Position numbers and translations under genes: made by a program
NCBI GenBank assembly: GCA_003255025.1
Contig: QANY01011424.1
Span: forward strand, 1-64,000
Origin: Datisca glomerata
Lineage: Eukaryota > Streptophyta > Magnoliopsida > Cucurbitales > Datiscaceae
Length of the DNA stretch: 64,000 bases
Direction: 5' to 3'
Shown: one piece after another, positions 1 through 11,107 of the stretch
Position numbering within the stretch: the stretch's first letter is position 1
Layout: each line of letters opens with the position of its first letter
The notes under the pieces: model-generated
Told to the model about the DNA's origin: nothing
Databases searched by the model: none
The model's input: the letters and a program-made list of their open reading frames with translations, nothing else

Positions 1-1890
1 AAAAATAAAACTTAAAAAAAAGACTAAAAGTAAAAATAAGGCAAACCCTAATTTTGCCTATAAATAGGAATGAGGTCTTCACTTGAGGGGAGGTCTTGGA
101 TGAGAGTAAAAAAAATGGGGGAAGTCATTTTTTTGAGTGAGAAAGAGAGGGGTTGGAAAGAGAGGTGATTTTAGAGAGAGGAAGAAGTTTCATACTTCTA
201 TTATCTTCATCTTCTTTCCATTTCTTCTCCTCAAGGTAGCTTATTTGTTTGGTACATTTGTTCATAGTATATTTTATTCATCTCTTTTCTTCATATGAAT
301 GTAGTTGATATCTTTTATATTTTTTTTATATACATAAGTGGATTGTTCATTCCCTATCATTTCTCCTCATTTAAATCTTAACATTTTAATCTTATGCTTT
401 GATGTTTGTTTTTACAAATTGGATGTTGAGATTGTCTTTGTCATCAACTTAATTAATGAGGATGATGATAAAGTCTTGAGGGGTGGAAAAATTAACCAAA
501 TGTGAATCAACCCTTTTAATGGGTTGAAAGTGTACATTTGATGCAAAGATCCCCTAGGATAATTTTCTCACACATAACAATGCATAAAATAGAGAGTAGA
601 ACCTCTATACAAGATTATGCAAATATTTAAGTTGTGAAACTTTCAATTTTCCTACGAGGTTTTTTTTTTAATATTATGTTCATCATTTTATGACACTTGT
701 TTGGACTAATTATCATCCATGATCATTCCCTTTGCTATTTGATTAGCAATGACTAATGAGGGAAGGAAAGGAAAATGGCAATTAGTGGACTAAGTAGTAA
801 AAAAAAAGAAAAAAGACATATTTATGTTAAAGAAATATATTGTTTATTTTTTATCATTTTATTTACTTATTTATTTATTTAATAATATTATTATCATTAC
901 TATTATATTATATTATAATATATAATATTATAAAATAAAAAAAATTACATATATATATATATATATATGGCAAGCAACAGAGGAGCTTTCCTCTGTTGCA
1001 TGGTGCAACAGAGGAAAGTTACTCTGTTGCACCATCTTTTAAATTTTTTTTTTTTGTTTCGTCTTTTTTTTGTTTTATTTTTTTTTTATAATTTAGTTTT
1101 CTTTATTTTATTCTTGCATTTTTAATCTCAACATTGTATGTTTTCTATAATTTGACATCCTATTGACTTATCTCTATTCTTTTACTTCCATTTTGTTGTA
1201 ATTATTAACATTAATTTCCTTTACATGTTTATTTATTTAGCATTTTGCATCATCATGCTCATAATACGATTCTTGCATTATTCATTTATCATCATGATTA
1301 ATGTTTACGTATGCGTGGATTATAATTTTAATAATTAAATTTAGATTTTGTTACTTCTATTATTTAATTTTCACTAAAAAGGCCGACGATGGACTTTGAG
1401 ATTTTTGGGATACCAAACTTCTCGAACTACTGAGGTGAGGAGTTATTCTTGGGATACCGAAAATAACTCTAATAATGTTTTGATTTTAAAAGATATGAGA
1501 ATATGAAAAAGGTATTTTTTTAATGGTCTTTGAGCCACCCATTAAAAAGTAATTTATTTTGTTCATTTCTATGATACAAAATTCCTCAAATGGGACATTC
1601 AAAAAATAAATCTCTTTAATATTTGCATTAAAATAAAAAAATGGATAGCATTTGATCAAATTTGGTACTTATTTTACAATGGGTGTTGTGGGGTGCTAAT
1701 ACCTTCCCCACATACAAACGACTCCCGAACCAACTTTGAGTTTTCGTAGACCAAAAAAAAAAAAATTTCATCTTAAAATTGGGTGACCAATCACACCCTA
1801 AAATGATTGGTGGCGACTCTAAATTTCTTTTTCCTAAAACAAAAATAAATTTTTTTAATCGCCGCTCCGCGTCGCACGCACGTTACAACA
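1..1890 (+). mobile_element. Ogre/Tat-like Ty3-gypsy LTR, 5' part outside the window
   Basis: This stretch matches, in reverse orientation, the LTRs at 35,781-37,845 and 44,114-44,881. Shared parts are a 'cctataaatagg' TATA-like promoter near 57-68 followed by a purine-rich leader, the block on both sides of the 'ggtgaccaatcacaccc' segment near 1,783-1,800, and the terminus ending in 'gttacaaca' at 1,890. The 5' end lies before base 1. No primer-binding site follows 1,890, so it is either a 3' LTR whose body lies to the left or a solo LTR. The open frame at 1,779-1,979 runs across the LTR end and is not a gene. Confidence 0.75.
974..1034. repeat. Two adjacent perfect hairpins sharing one arm sequence
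   Basis: Bases 974-999 form an 11-bp perfect stem (GCAACAGAGGA and its complement) with a 4-base loop. Bases 1,001-1,034 form a 13-bp perfect stem (TGGTGCAACAGAG and its complement) with an 8-base loop. They lie inside the Ogre-like LTR just after a (TA)n run. The equivalent part of the other LTR, near 36,690-36,745, keeps the 'aacagagg' motif but has lost the perfect pairing. Confidence 0.8.
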
Positions 1891-1948
1891 GTGGATATTT
1901 AATCGTTTTAGTTAACTTTATTCTATCCCATCATGTGCGAGTGAGAGA

Positions 1949-2310
1949 TGTTGAAAAACTCATATCCGGGCGCCCATGATGGGTCGACCCGACCCGATTT
2001 TGAAAAGAGATGATCTGTAGTTTTTCATGTGGTGGTTCATATAAATAACCACCATTAACTTCTATGAAAGTAGGAACTTCATTTTTTATTTGAGAGAAGT
2101 AAAAATCCGGACCTATTGCATAGACAAAGAAAAAATCATCATCTAACATCAAAATCAAGATTTAACATGCAAAATCAATAGCTCTTGAGTTATGGAACAA
2201 GTGAAGAATTCATTTTCATGATTTCCTACAAGATTCGGCTCATAATTCATTATTTCAATCTATTTCGTTGCGTAATCAAGTAAGTGCTCTTGACTCGATT
2301 GTTTTCTACA
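1949..2310 (+). mobile_element. Copia-type LTR, left copy of an inverted pair
   Basis: The 362-bp segment starts TGTTGAAAAACTC and ends TTTTCTACA, so it has TG...CA ends. It is the inverted partner of 4,246-4,606, with similarity along the whole length, including the 'ataaataaccacc' block. No PBS follows it. The base run ATCAC comes right after it and is also found, inverted, outside the partner LTR. Confidence 0.65.
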
Positions 2311-4231
2311 ATCACTTTTCACAATAATTCATAAAATAATCTAACATCGACTAAGAATATGACTTGAGTTAAGTAACACCAAAACCAATTTTGTTAAGTA
2401 AAGTGACTCAACAAGTATATAAGTAAGTCAGATCTTCACTCATAGTCGATGCATGATAATATCTCTTAACACCATCTCTCCACGCAGAGCGTCTCGTGAG
2501 CTGGGGAGGTACAGACATAGACCATGTCTAAGGCAGGGCAGAACTAAGCTTTAATATCATGTTAGATTCTAATCTAAAATTTATTAGTGTTAAGTGGAGT
2601 GACTCAACAATTATATAAATCAAAATCAAATCCTCACCCACAGATAACCTGTTACATTTCAGTTCTCGTGTTAGCATAGCCTAATTAGTATATAGAAGAT
2701 TCCTTGAATAGTTAATTGTAGATAGTCAGAAGGATTCGATCAGTTGCAATTGTTTAATTAATTTCCTAGGAAATTACATCGTTGAATTGATGCGATCCCT
2801 AGTCATGGGATAATGGGACCATGGTTTCTTGTCAGCTTAAGCTATGTACGTAGATGCTATATGTCTTATATATTAACTAACAAAATATTAACTTAAAATT
2901 TTATGATTTTGATTTTTGTTAGGAGGACAAGATTCAAGGTGCAATCAAATGTTGAATGATATTTCAGTGCTATGAAAAATTATTAAAGAAGCACAATATG
3001 CCATAATGTTTGACTCACATATATAAGATTAGGCTGTATTCTTGGATCTAATCCTTGGAAGTTTGCCTAATTTTAGCTATTAACGACTATTCCAGTACGT
3101 AGTTGATATTGTCGGCTGAGGAATTATTCCTTATTAACTCAAAGAGCATGTATTTATTATTTTGAACAGAAAAGAGCACGTATTTATTAGTTTCTTTTAA
3201 TAATTAAGCAGTGTATATATATTATATGTTCAATTAAAAAACAATTATGAAGCTCCGCTAATATATAGACATTTTACCTTTCGACTCCAAAAATTTAGTC
3301 ACGAAAATTGCTTTACAAGATAATTAGACCAATCAACGTAATTTTCAAAAATAATTAATTAGATCACACATATATAAAGAAAGAGAATGATAAACAAATA
3401 AACTTTGAGGTCTTAAATTTAAAACTGATTGGATATATCTAGAGTCCTGAGCGGGCACGTGCCCCTCCCCTGTCCAATGTCATTAAATTAGTGGATTAGT
3501 ATAACCTTAAGTAGGTTATGCCGCTCCCTCCCCATCTCCATTCCATGACTCCACAAGAAATTAAGAAGAATTTTATATATATCTATCTTAACCTCAATGT
3601 TCATTTTTCACAGTTCATTATATATTTTACTCAAATGTATTATATGTTCAACCATGTTGTGATGTGAATTTATTTTATACTCATAAAGTTTATAATACAA
3701 AGTATATGATATATCATTTAATCACGATAATAAATTAGAAACGTGAACTTATTTTATCCAAAAAATTAGCATGTAAATATATATTTTTCCATGCCCAATA
3801 CCAGAATTGCACAAGTTCAAATCAATTATAGAATAAAAATTTCTTACTAAGCCATCTTTGTAAATTCTACCGATTCACATACTCTTCAGAAAATTTCAAT
3901 CAAAATACGCCTATCGGAAAGTTGATTACAGTTTCAAATTCAGTGTAACCGTCATGGATGATAAATTTTGGAATTCATCCGAATTACCAAGAACAAGTGG
4001 ATACTATATTGCAGTTTAATCTCATCACGATTTGGTTTAAATTAAACAAGGTTTCAAGACGTGAAAAAACAAGCCCAATTTAATTGGACAATGATTACTA
4101 GAAAAATATGAAGAGGCAATTCCAAGATAAAAATAAGAATGGAATTGACATAGAATAGTGTAAAACTAAACACTATGAAACATATAGTTAACGATTTTGA
4201 CAATTACATAGGCACGAAAACACTACAAACA
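2311..4231. other. Gene-free stretch between the inverted LTRs
   Basis: No open frame with recognisable coding content. Two diverged direct copies of a roughly 55-bp segment containing 'gtgactcaacaa' occur near 2,395 and 2,592, which suggests remnants of another repeat. The rest is AT-rich with no assignable feature. Confidence 0.5.
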
Positions 4232-4245
4232 CGCTCTGATATTAA
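4232..4245 (-). other. Primer-binding site remnant (tRNA-iMet type)
   Basis: Read on the minus strand, the bases right after the LTR end are TTAATATCAGAGCG. The ATCAGAGC core matches the usual copia site complementary to initiator methionine tRNA, with two changes at the start. It marks the adjacent LTR as a 5' LTR with its body towards lower coordinates. Confidence 0.55.
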
Positions 4246-4606
4246 TGTAGAAAACAATCGAGTCAAGAACATTTACTTGATTACTTAGCGAAATAAATCG
4301 AAATGATGAATTACGTGCCAGATCTTGTAGGAAATCACGAAAACAAACTCCCCACTTGTTTCACAACCCATGAGCCCTTGATTTTGTATGTGAAATCTTG
4401 ATTTTGATGTTGGAGGAATGATTTTTCTTTGTTTATGTAATATGTCCGAATTTTTACTTCTCTCAAATAAAAAAAGAAGTTCATGCTTTCATAGAAATTA
4501 ATGGTGGTTATTTATATTAACCACCATTGATAGTTTTTCAATCATCCCTTTACAAAATTGGGTCGGATCGATCCAGCATGGACGCTCGGATCTGAGTTTT
4601 CTAACA
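4246..4606 (-). mobile_element. Copia-type 5' LTR, right copy of an inverted pair
   Basis: On the minus strand it starts TGTTAGAAAACTC at 4,606 and ends TTTTCTACA at 4,246, a length of 361 bp. It matches the plus-strand LTR at 1,949-2,310. A PBS-like site follows it directly. No gag or pol is recognisable beyond the PBS. Confidence 0.65.
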
Positions 4607-5362
4607 GTGATACAGTGAGGGTAGATTTATTCATACATCTTACATGTATTAAGCAAATGACAAATATTTGAAATTCGTATTTGATGCTGATTGCAGATTA
4701 AGAAAATGCAAACAACAAACCAAATTAAACTAACAAATATTTTGGTATGTATTACAAACATATAAGTAAAGCTATAACCCTATCACCGATTAATTAATTA
4801 GTAGTTGCAAATTTAGTTTGGATTGTATAAATTCTCGTTTGGAACATGGGTTGCAATTTGCAAATAGCTAGTAGCCTAGTACTTTAGTGTTTTCTCATAG
4901 TAATTATCATTCTGAATTCTAAACTACTATTTTGACATCTTAAAATGTTGAACACTCAATAATATTATCTTTTGATAGTAAAACACGTATGTGTGAATTA
5001 CCATGTGGGGACAGAATGGAAGTATATAGTAACACAGATACACTTCACCCAAAGTAAAAGAAATACTTGTATATGTAGATGCCATATTTGGGGGGCTGAC
5101 ATATGAAATATATTTAGAGTAGTTGATTAATTAATCATGGAGATCCGGAAAAGAGAATGCTTTTGATTTCGTGCATCTGTGATGTACAACATTAATGATT
5201 CTATTCGTTTGTCATGTCCATGTGCCTTGCTGATTTTCTTAAACTACCTGGTTGATTACTTAAGTAGATTTTATCCATAAAAAGATGATAATTCTCAATT
5301 TTTTGTGAATATACGTTATAAAAGATTATTATATTATAATTTGAATTGATGATCTCATAATA
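4607..5362. other. Gene-free AT-rich stretch
   Basis: No coding frame, tRNA or repeat could be supported here. Confidence 0.5.
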
Positions 5363-5370
5363 TGGATGCG

Positions 5371-5951
5371 TAGGGATGTCAAAATCACTTGTCTCAAACT
5401 ATTGGGAGGGGTTGTGAATAAATGAATTACGGGGTGGTTATATTACAATTGTAAATAAACTCGTGCATATATATGAGACGAGAAAGAATATAATAGTCGT
5501 CATCCATTACACTTCTTATCCACCTCCCATTTATGTCTATATAATTTTAAATATATTATATAATACTGAAACTATAACTCTATGTCACAACCCAACTCTA
5601 ACGCTCACTTTTTTGTAGATCCCCACTGCTCTAACTATTTCAGCCATTAAACAAGAAGATTCATATTTTATTTTCTCTTAAATTATCTTCATTATCAACA
5701 TTGTCACTTCATCAATTATTGTACTTTTTACGTCTGACACCATCTTAAGACATCTCTGAGAAGTTCTATATATAAATCAAGCCAAGAGAGTAAATGGGGA
5801 ACACCCTGTGAATAACCCATCCTAATGAGAATTCATCATCTTCACCCCGTGTTTCCGTAGATGATTAATGGGCGGAGATAGAGTTGACATATAAAGATGA
5901 AGATGAGAATTAGGGATTAGGCTACCCCGCCCTGTCTCATTACCATCCATA
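5371..5951. mobile_element. Probable hAT-like non-autonomous element
   Basis: The left end TAGGGATGTCAA is the diverged complement of the right end TTACCATCCATA. This pattern resembles a common plant hAT-like terminal repeat. The flanks TGGATGCG (5,363-5,370) and CGAATGTG (5,952-5,959) agree at 5 of 8 bases, and two of the three changes are transitions, which would suit an old 8-bp TSD. A 25-bp unit covering the right end is duplicated in tandem (5,933-5,982). No transposase frame is present. Confidence 0.4.
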
Positions 5952-5982
5952 CGAATGTGTCTCATTACCATCCATACGAATG

Positions 5983-7340
5983 TGAGAGATTAACTACTGC
6001 ATCAATAGATATGTTAGATAACCGAACATGTTTACTCTAAGCTTCTTATGGAGAAATGGTCCTTGATAGTACATTGATTACATTTCTATATATGGATATG
6101 TGTGAAAAATGAATAGAATACTGATATGCAATGGAATATAAAAAAGTAAAAGAATCGGCCAATTTAACACTTTCTAGGCCAGATAGGCAATTGGGTTTTT
6201 TTAGCACACACTAGATAAGGATGGATTTATTGGGTTTCGTTTAAAAAGAGCCGAAAGATCAACTTCATTGTCCGGAGAAATTCTGCGAAGACATACTATT
6301 AATTAGGATTATCCACAAATTGTGAGGATCTACAGATTATAGAACGCAACAGAAAAGTGAAAGAGATCGCAAAAAACTAAGTTGACTTACTTAAACTGTG
6401 AGATCAAATTACGATGAGAACTGATCGTTCCGTATGAAATGGATGATCTTATAAAATTTGCTTAGCCTATTGATATTTCATTTTGTTTAAACTAGTCTTA
6501 CTTCACACATATTCAACTAATTTTAAAAAAAAAAATATATANATAGTTTGTTTATAATATTAAAATTTTAGTGTTATTTAAATAGTACATAAAATAGTTT
6601 TATATTACCAATTTGTCATATTCTTAAGAAATATTATATCATATTAAGATATGCTTTCTTTCAAAATATATTAATGTCTCTTTTTATAAATTCATGTATA
6701 TGAATTTTCATGTTACTAATAATAATTATTGACTTTTAATTAAATATTAGTTATAGAAGATCTTGAAATCAATCTATGGATATTCATATCTCTAATTATG
6801 TAATATTATCAAAATATTTTATTTTACTAACTTTAAGTAAATTATTATTGGATAAAAATAAAATATTATCAATGAATTAAATGAGAAATGAGGTGAAGTA
6901 CCTAATTTGTGCTATATATTAATAGATTTTAAAGGGCAAAAAGGAGAATAAAAAAATTCTTCCACTTAAGCTCATTTTAATATAGGCAATATTAATCATT
7001 ATAGAGTTTAGCTAAAAATAAAAAGAAACATTTTAGAGATATTATCAAACATCAATATAAATAAGTTGTAGTACATAAGTAAAAAAAATTGAAAACATGA
7101 CAGATAATTAATTATCTATCAGTATAATTTTTATAAAAATTGAAGCTCTCAGTAGATTTTGGGAAAAAATTATAAGGACTTATTTTTAAGTAATGTGGAT
7201 ATAGAAACTCTACTGTTGAGGATTATCACGCATCGCTCGGTGGATTCGAGATGAACCTGAGAATAAGAACATATAATTGAAAGAATATATGTCACTAGTG
7301 TGGTACCTAATCAATTGGACTCCGACGATTAAGTCAATAT
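5983..7340. other. Gene-free AT-rich stretch with one ambiguous base
   Basis: No coding frame or RNA gene is seen. Base 6,542 is 'n', next to an A-run and a short TA-run, so it probably reflects an unresolved homopolymer. Confidence 0.5.
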
Positions 7341-8467
7341 ATACACTCCAAGAAAAATCAATTTTAGCGACCAAAGTTTTAGTCACAAAATTAATTTCGT
7401 GGGTAAAAGCCACCTTTGGCAACCAAAACTTTTGTTGGTCGTAAAAGAACCAGATATTTTACCTGGAAATGAAGAGAGGGTGTGCAGATTTTTTCTCAAG
7501 CTTTTGCTAATGAAATTCAAATTTTATCAGTAAAAGTCATAATTTTTGTGATGAAATTATATGTTTGTCGTTAAAAGTGAGACTTTTCGTGACCATATTA
7601 TATGTTGGTCGACATTAGATGGAAACCTAAAACTAGTCGTTTAATCAAAATAATAAAAGCCTCTCACTTCCCTCAGCTCTCCTCGTTGCACGCAGAATCG
7701 ATTCCCCCCTCCCCACACCCGCGACAGAGCTAAGCCTCATTTCTCTTATTCTCCATTGCCGATTGTCCCTAATTTTTGTCACCAAGCCTCCTTTCTCATC
7801 TTCTCTTTCGTTGGTCGCTAAGGTTTAGGTAAGAAAATGTCTTCTTTCTTCTTCTTTTTCACAGTTTCTTTCTACCGAATAAAAAATCTAGGGTTTTGAA
7901 AAATCCATTCTTGTGGTCTGGATTTTTCAGATATTTTATTCTTAAAGTGCTAAATCTGCAGGTAGTTATACCAATTTCATGTTTTTCTTTCTTGAAGTGC
8001 TTAATCGATTGCTGAAATGGATTGATAAACAATTTTGCTGAAATGAAATTTTTTTCTTAAAGGGGTTCATTTCCTTCAGGTTTTCTAAGCAGTTGTTGTA
8101 ATGATTGTAAAATACAATTCTTATAGTTTAAAATCATATTACAACCCACGCTTACGATTTCTACTGCCGTTCCCAAGTTCCTAACCAATCAACTGAAGTA
8201 AACTCCTCCAAAATTAGCAAAGTGATGATCCGTTACATAGAAGTAAATGTAAATATAAACAAACTAATGAAAAATCTGATGCAAAATCCACCTTTTGAGT
8301 CACCAACGACCATAAAACAACATTAAGAAGTGGGTAAAGAAAGGATACCAGACAAGTATTTGACTTTAATATCGTTTTGAGGAACAAACCTTTACTCTAC
8401 TCTTTTGTCCACAATTTCAATATTGTCTTGTCCACTTCATTGTTTAATGTTTCCTTCTTTCATTCAC

Positions 8468-8505
8468 TTTGTTCAAGATCTAAGAGTTTGTTCAAGATCT
8501 AAGAG
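8468..8505. repeat. Tandem duplication of 19 bp inside the CACTA element
   Basis: The unit TTTGTTCAAGATCTAAGAG occurs twice in a row, with a small difference at the edge of the first copy. Confidence 0.6.
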
Positions 8506-9085
8506 AGTGTGACCGTGACGTCACATGGGTACAGTTACAGGTATGATCTAATCACAATAAATGGCAAAATGCTCTCAAGAGGAGGAATTGAGAGAGAATT
8601 CTCCTAAGTGTCAAAAGTATCAAAAGTCCTTTACAATGAAATGAATGTCTCTATTTATAGAGAAACTTCCAAGTGGGATCCACTCCAATTATTCACTTGT
8701 ATAATGGAAGTGAACCCTATGTAATATAATGAAACCTCAACAAGCTCGTTGAGGTAGTAACGTCCAGTCATCATTTTTTGGAAATCATGACGTTGCAATT
8801 ATTTTTGTCTTCAATCGTTAAAGTTTTATTTTTTTTTAAAACCACCATGCCTCTACTGCGCGACGCCGCCGATTCCAATAGGTAGATGTTTTTTGAATAG
8901 TTTCTTATTGATTCTTATTGTCTAATAATATTGTTAGTTTGTGTGTGTGTGTGTTGGGGGAGAGCTTATCACTTTGTATCTGAGCGTACTAGGTATTATT
9001 TGAATACTTTCTGATTGATGTTCCTTGTCCAAAGATCATAGTGTTAGATTTATCTTGAATTTGGCTCATTGTGATGTTACAAGAG

Positions 9086-9355
9086 CGCATGTGTGCTTTA
9101 GGGGATAAGCATATCACTGAGGATGCCACACCTCGCACCAAAGAATAGATAATTAAAGAAGTCATCGGGCAAAACAAAAGTTTTGGATATGGAGCTCCAC
9201 CCGCATCTTCCAAGAAAAAGAGTCTATATAATGAAAATATAGAATTAAAGAAAAAAATGTGTGCTCGTTTGTGCTTGTTTGGGCTCGTCAAAACGGGTTT
9301 CCACCTCCTGACGATGACTCAACAACATAAGCGTGAAGTTCAGAATATTTGTTAA
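9086..9355 (+). pseudogene. Possible CACTA transposase C-terminal remnant
   Basis: One frame is readable for about 90 codons, with a single TAG at 9,146-9,148. It contains a glycine-rich GYGAPPASSKKK segment followed by a basic, coiled-coil-like stretch (NENIELKKKM). Plant En/Spm-type transposases often end with a short G-rich motif and a coiled coil, and the location inside a CACTA element fits. The assignment rests on this pattern only. No catalytic domain is present. It could equally be captured host sequence. Confidence 0.3.
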
Positions 9356-10156
9356 GCTTTGTAGTTGTAACAATCAAGCTTTAAATACTATCTTTCTGCT
9401 TTATCTTTTTTTGGATATATTTGTGAACCAAATTTGTAGTGAATTATGTTTCAGAGATTTTGTAATGAGCTACTACTACTTTGTTACATTACATATATTA
9501 ATGATTAATATATGTATTTCTTAGAAAAATATCGGGCTTGATAAATTTTCTGATGATATTATCACTATCACAGGTGTATAAGAAAGCTAAAAATTCAGTA
9601 TTTTTTATTTACATTCTAGAAAATAAACTTTGATCGCCAAAAACATTTCGCGACCTAATAAAATTGGTCACAAAATATATTTTACGACCAAGTAAAAGAC
9701 TTTAGGCGATGAGAATAGTTTTGGTGGCAAAAAAAATTTTTGCGATGAAACTTATTTTTGTCCTAAAAAACCTTTTGCGACCAACTATTTTATTCATCGT
9801 AAAAAAATTTTTGCGATCAAAGATCCTTCGTTGCAAGAGGTGTAACGCGACAAAGTTCATTTTTCATCGTGAACGGCTTTCACTAATGACCAAAAGTTTG
9901 GTTGCTAAAACCCCTATTTCTTGTAGTGATAATTGGAGTATTGAACAGCTATAGGCAGTTTATGGTAATAGGATAATAGGTAGTTTATTGATATAGAAGT
10001 TTATGGATATAGAAGAGATACTACGTCAATGTGAATTGTTTTCACGTCTTTATAGAGTTGGAGGGATGTGATCTAGAAAGAACTCCCCGAGATATGTATT
10101 TCCCTATGACTTGGATCATTTATGATCGATGAGCATATCTTAAAATATTCTCATAT

Positions 10157-11095
10157 TGTTGGGTGTCGTGGCACGTGCGTGGCGGAAGCGTGGAGGCGCG
10201 TGACCTTTTAAAAAATTAAACTTTTAATAAAAATCGAATCTTTTAATAAAACAAAACTTGCACAACGCCACGATAATTAAATAAAATTTTTTATTGAAAA
10301 CTCTTTTTAAATCAATCAGGATCCATTTTATATTTATAAGTTAAATCTACAACATACAAGATTAGGAATCATATACTTCTTATACTCTATATCAAGTATC
10401 CTTGCAAAAACCGATCGATCATCCATTCTCACGAAATCTTTCCAATGATTAGTAGGATGTGTGTGGGCACGTAGAATATTATAAGACAGTTTTTTTGTCT
10501 CTAGATGTTCTCAACACATGAGATCTAGAGATTTACTGATAATGATTTTAATGAAACGATTCTCAAAAAGAAAAGTCACTAGCTTGATTAACAAACAGAT
10601 CTTAACGAGTGAATCAAAAGATCTAGTAGACATGCATAGGAGTTCATGACTATTCAAGATTCAGGCTAATCTGCATATGATCATCGAATTGATGAGTATT
10701 AAATCTTTATGATAAATGGCACGTTAATAAAGATATTAATTCATATCGGTCTTGTCATATATCATCTTATTATGTAAATTACATTCACTAAGATGCCTAT
10801 CCACATCAATGATCTGGATATAGACCACACACATTCATAATGCTTAGTGAATCGTACTAGCAACCACTCATTAAAGATTTCATACTTTAATATGTTGCTG
10901 TCAATTTTATTCATCTATGATCTTAATCCTCGTCTACTAATACAAGATCATAGTCTCATTAATAAGTATGGAATTTTTAGATATTTATATAAATTCTTCA
11001 ACAATAATTTAAAAGAACAATTACAAGAAAAATGTAATCTCTTTAATTTCAAATCAAAATGTAAATACACATATTTTGAGGGCTTAACTCCAACA
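10157..11095 (-). mobile_element. 3' LTR of the 10-16 kb Angela-like element
   Basis: This 939-bp LTR has TG...CA ends. Compared with the related LTR at 31,485-33,107 it lacks about 700 bp from its middle: the sequence jumps from the 'gagatctagagatttac' region near 10,520 straight to the 'acaaacagatcttaacgag' region near 10,585. Confidence 0.8.
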
Positions 11096-11107
11096 GTCTC
11101 CCACTTG
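11096..11107 (-). other. Polypurine tract of the Angela-like element
   Basis: The minus strand reads AAGTGGGAGAC directly before the LTR start. A closely related tract lies next to the LTR at 33,107. Confidence 0.75.

Larger units (their letters stand above)
7344..9928. mobile_element. Non-autonomous CACTA (En/Spm-type) DNA transposon
   Basis: The left end is CACTCCAAGAAAAATC. The right end, read inverted, is CACTACAAGAAATAG, so both ends carry the CACTA-type terminus (one base changed on the left). A 3-bp TSD, ATA, flanks both sides (7,341-7,343 and 9,929-9,931), as expected for this superfamily. Subterminal zones are rich in short motifs around 'gcgacc' and 'ttttgcgac' in both orientations. 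At 2,585 bp it is far too short for an autonomous copy, and only a possible transposase tail is visible. A pyrimidine-rich leader-like segment lies near 7,670-7,840. Confidence 0.85.

Noticed and set aside
2470..2570. Structured RNA or tRNA-like sequence around 'cgcagagcgtctcgtgagc'
   Set aside because: No consistent secondary structure or Pol III boxes. It is better explained as a decayed retroelement leader.
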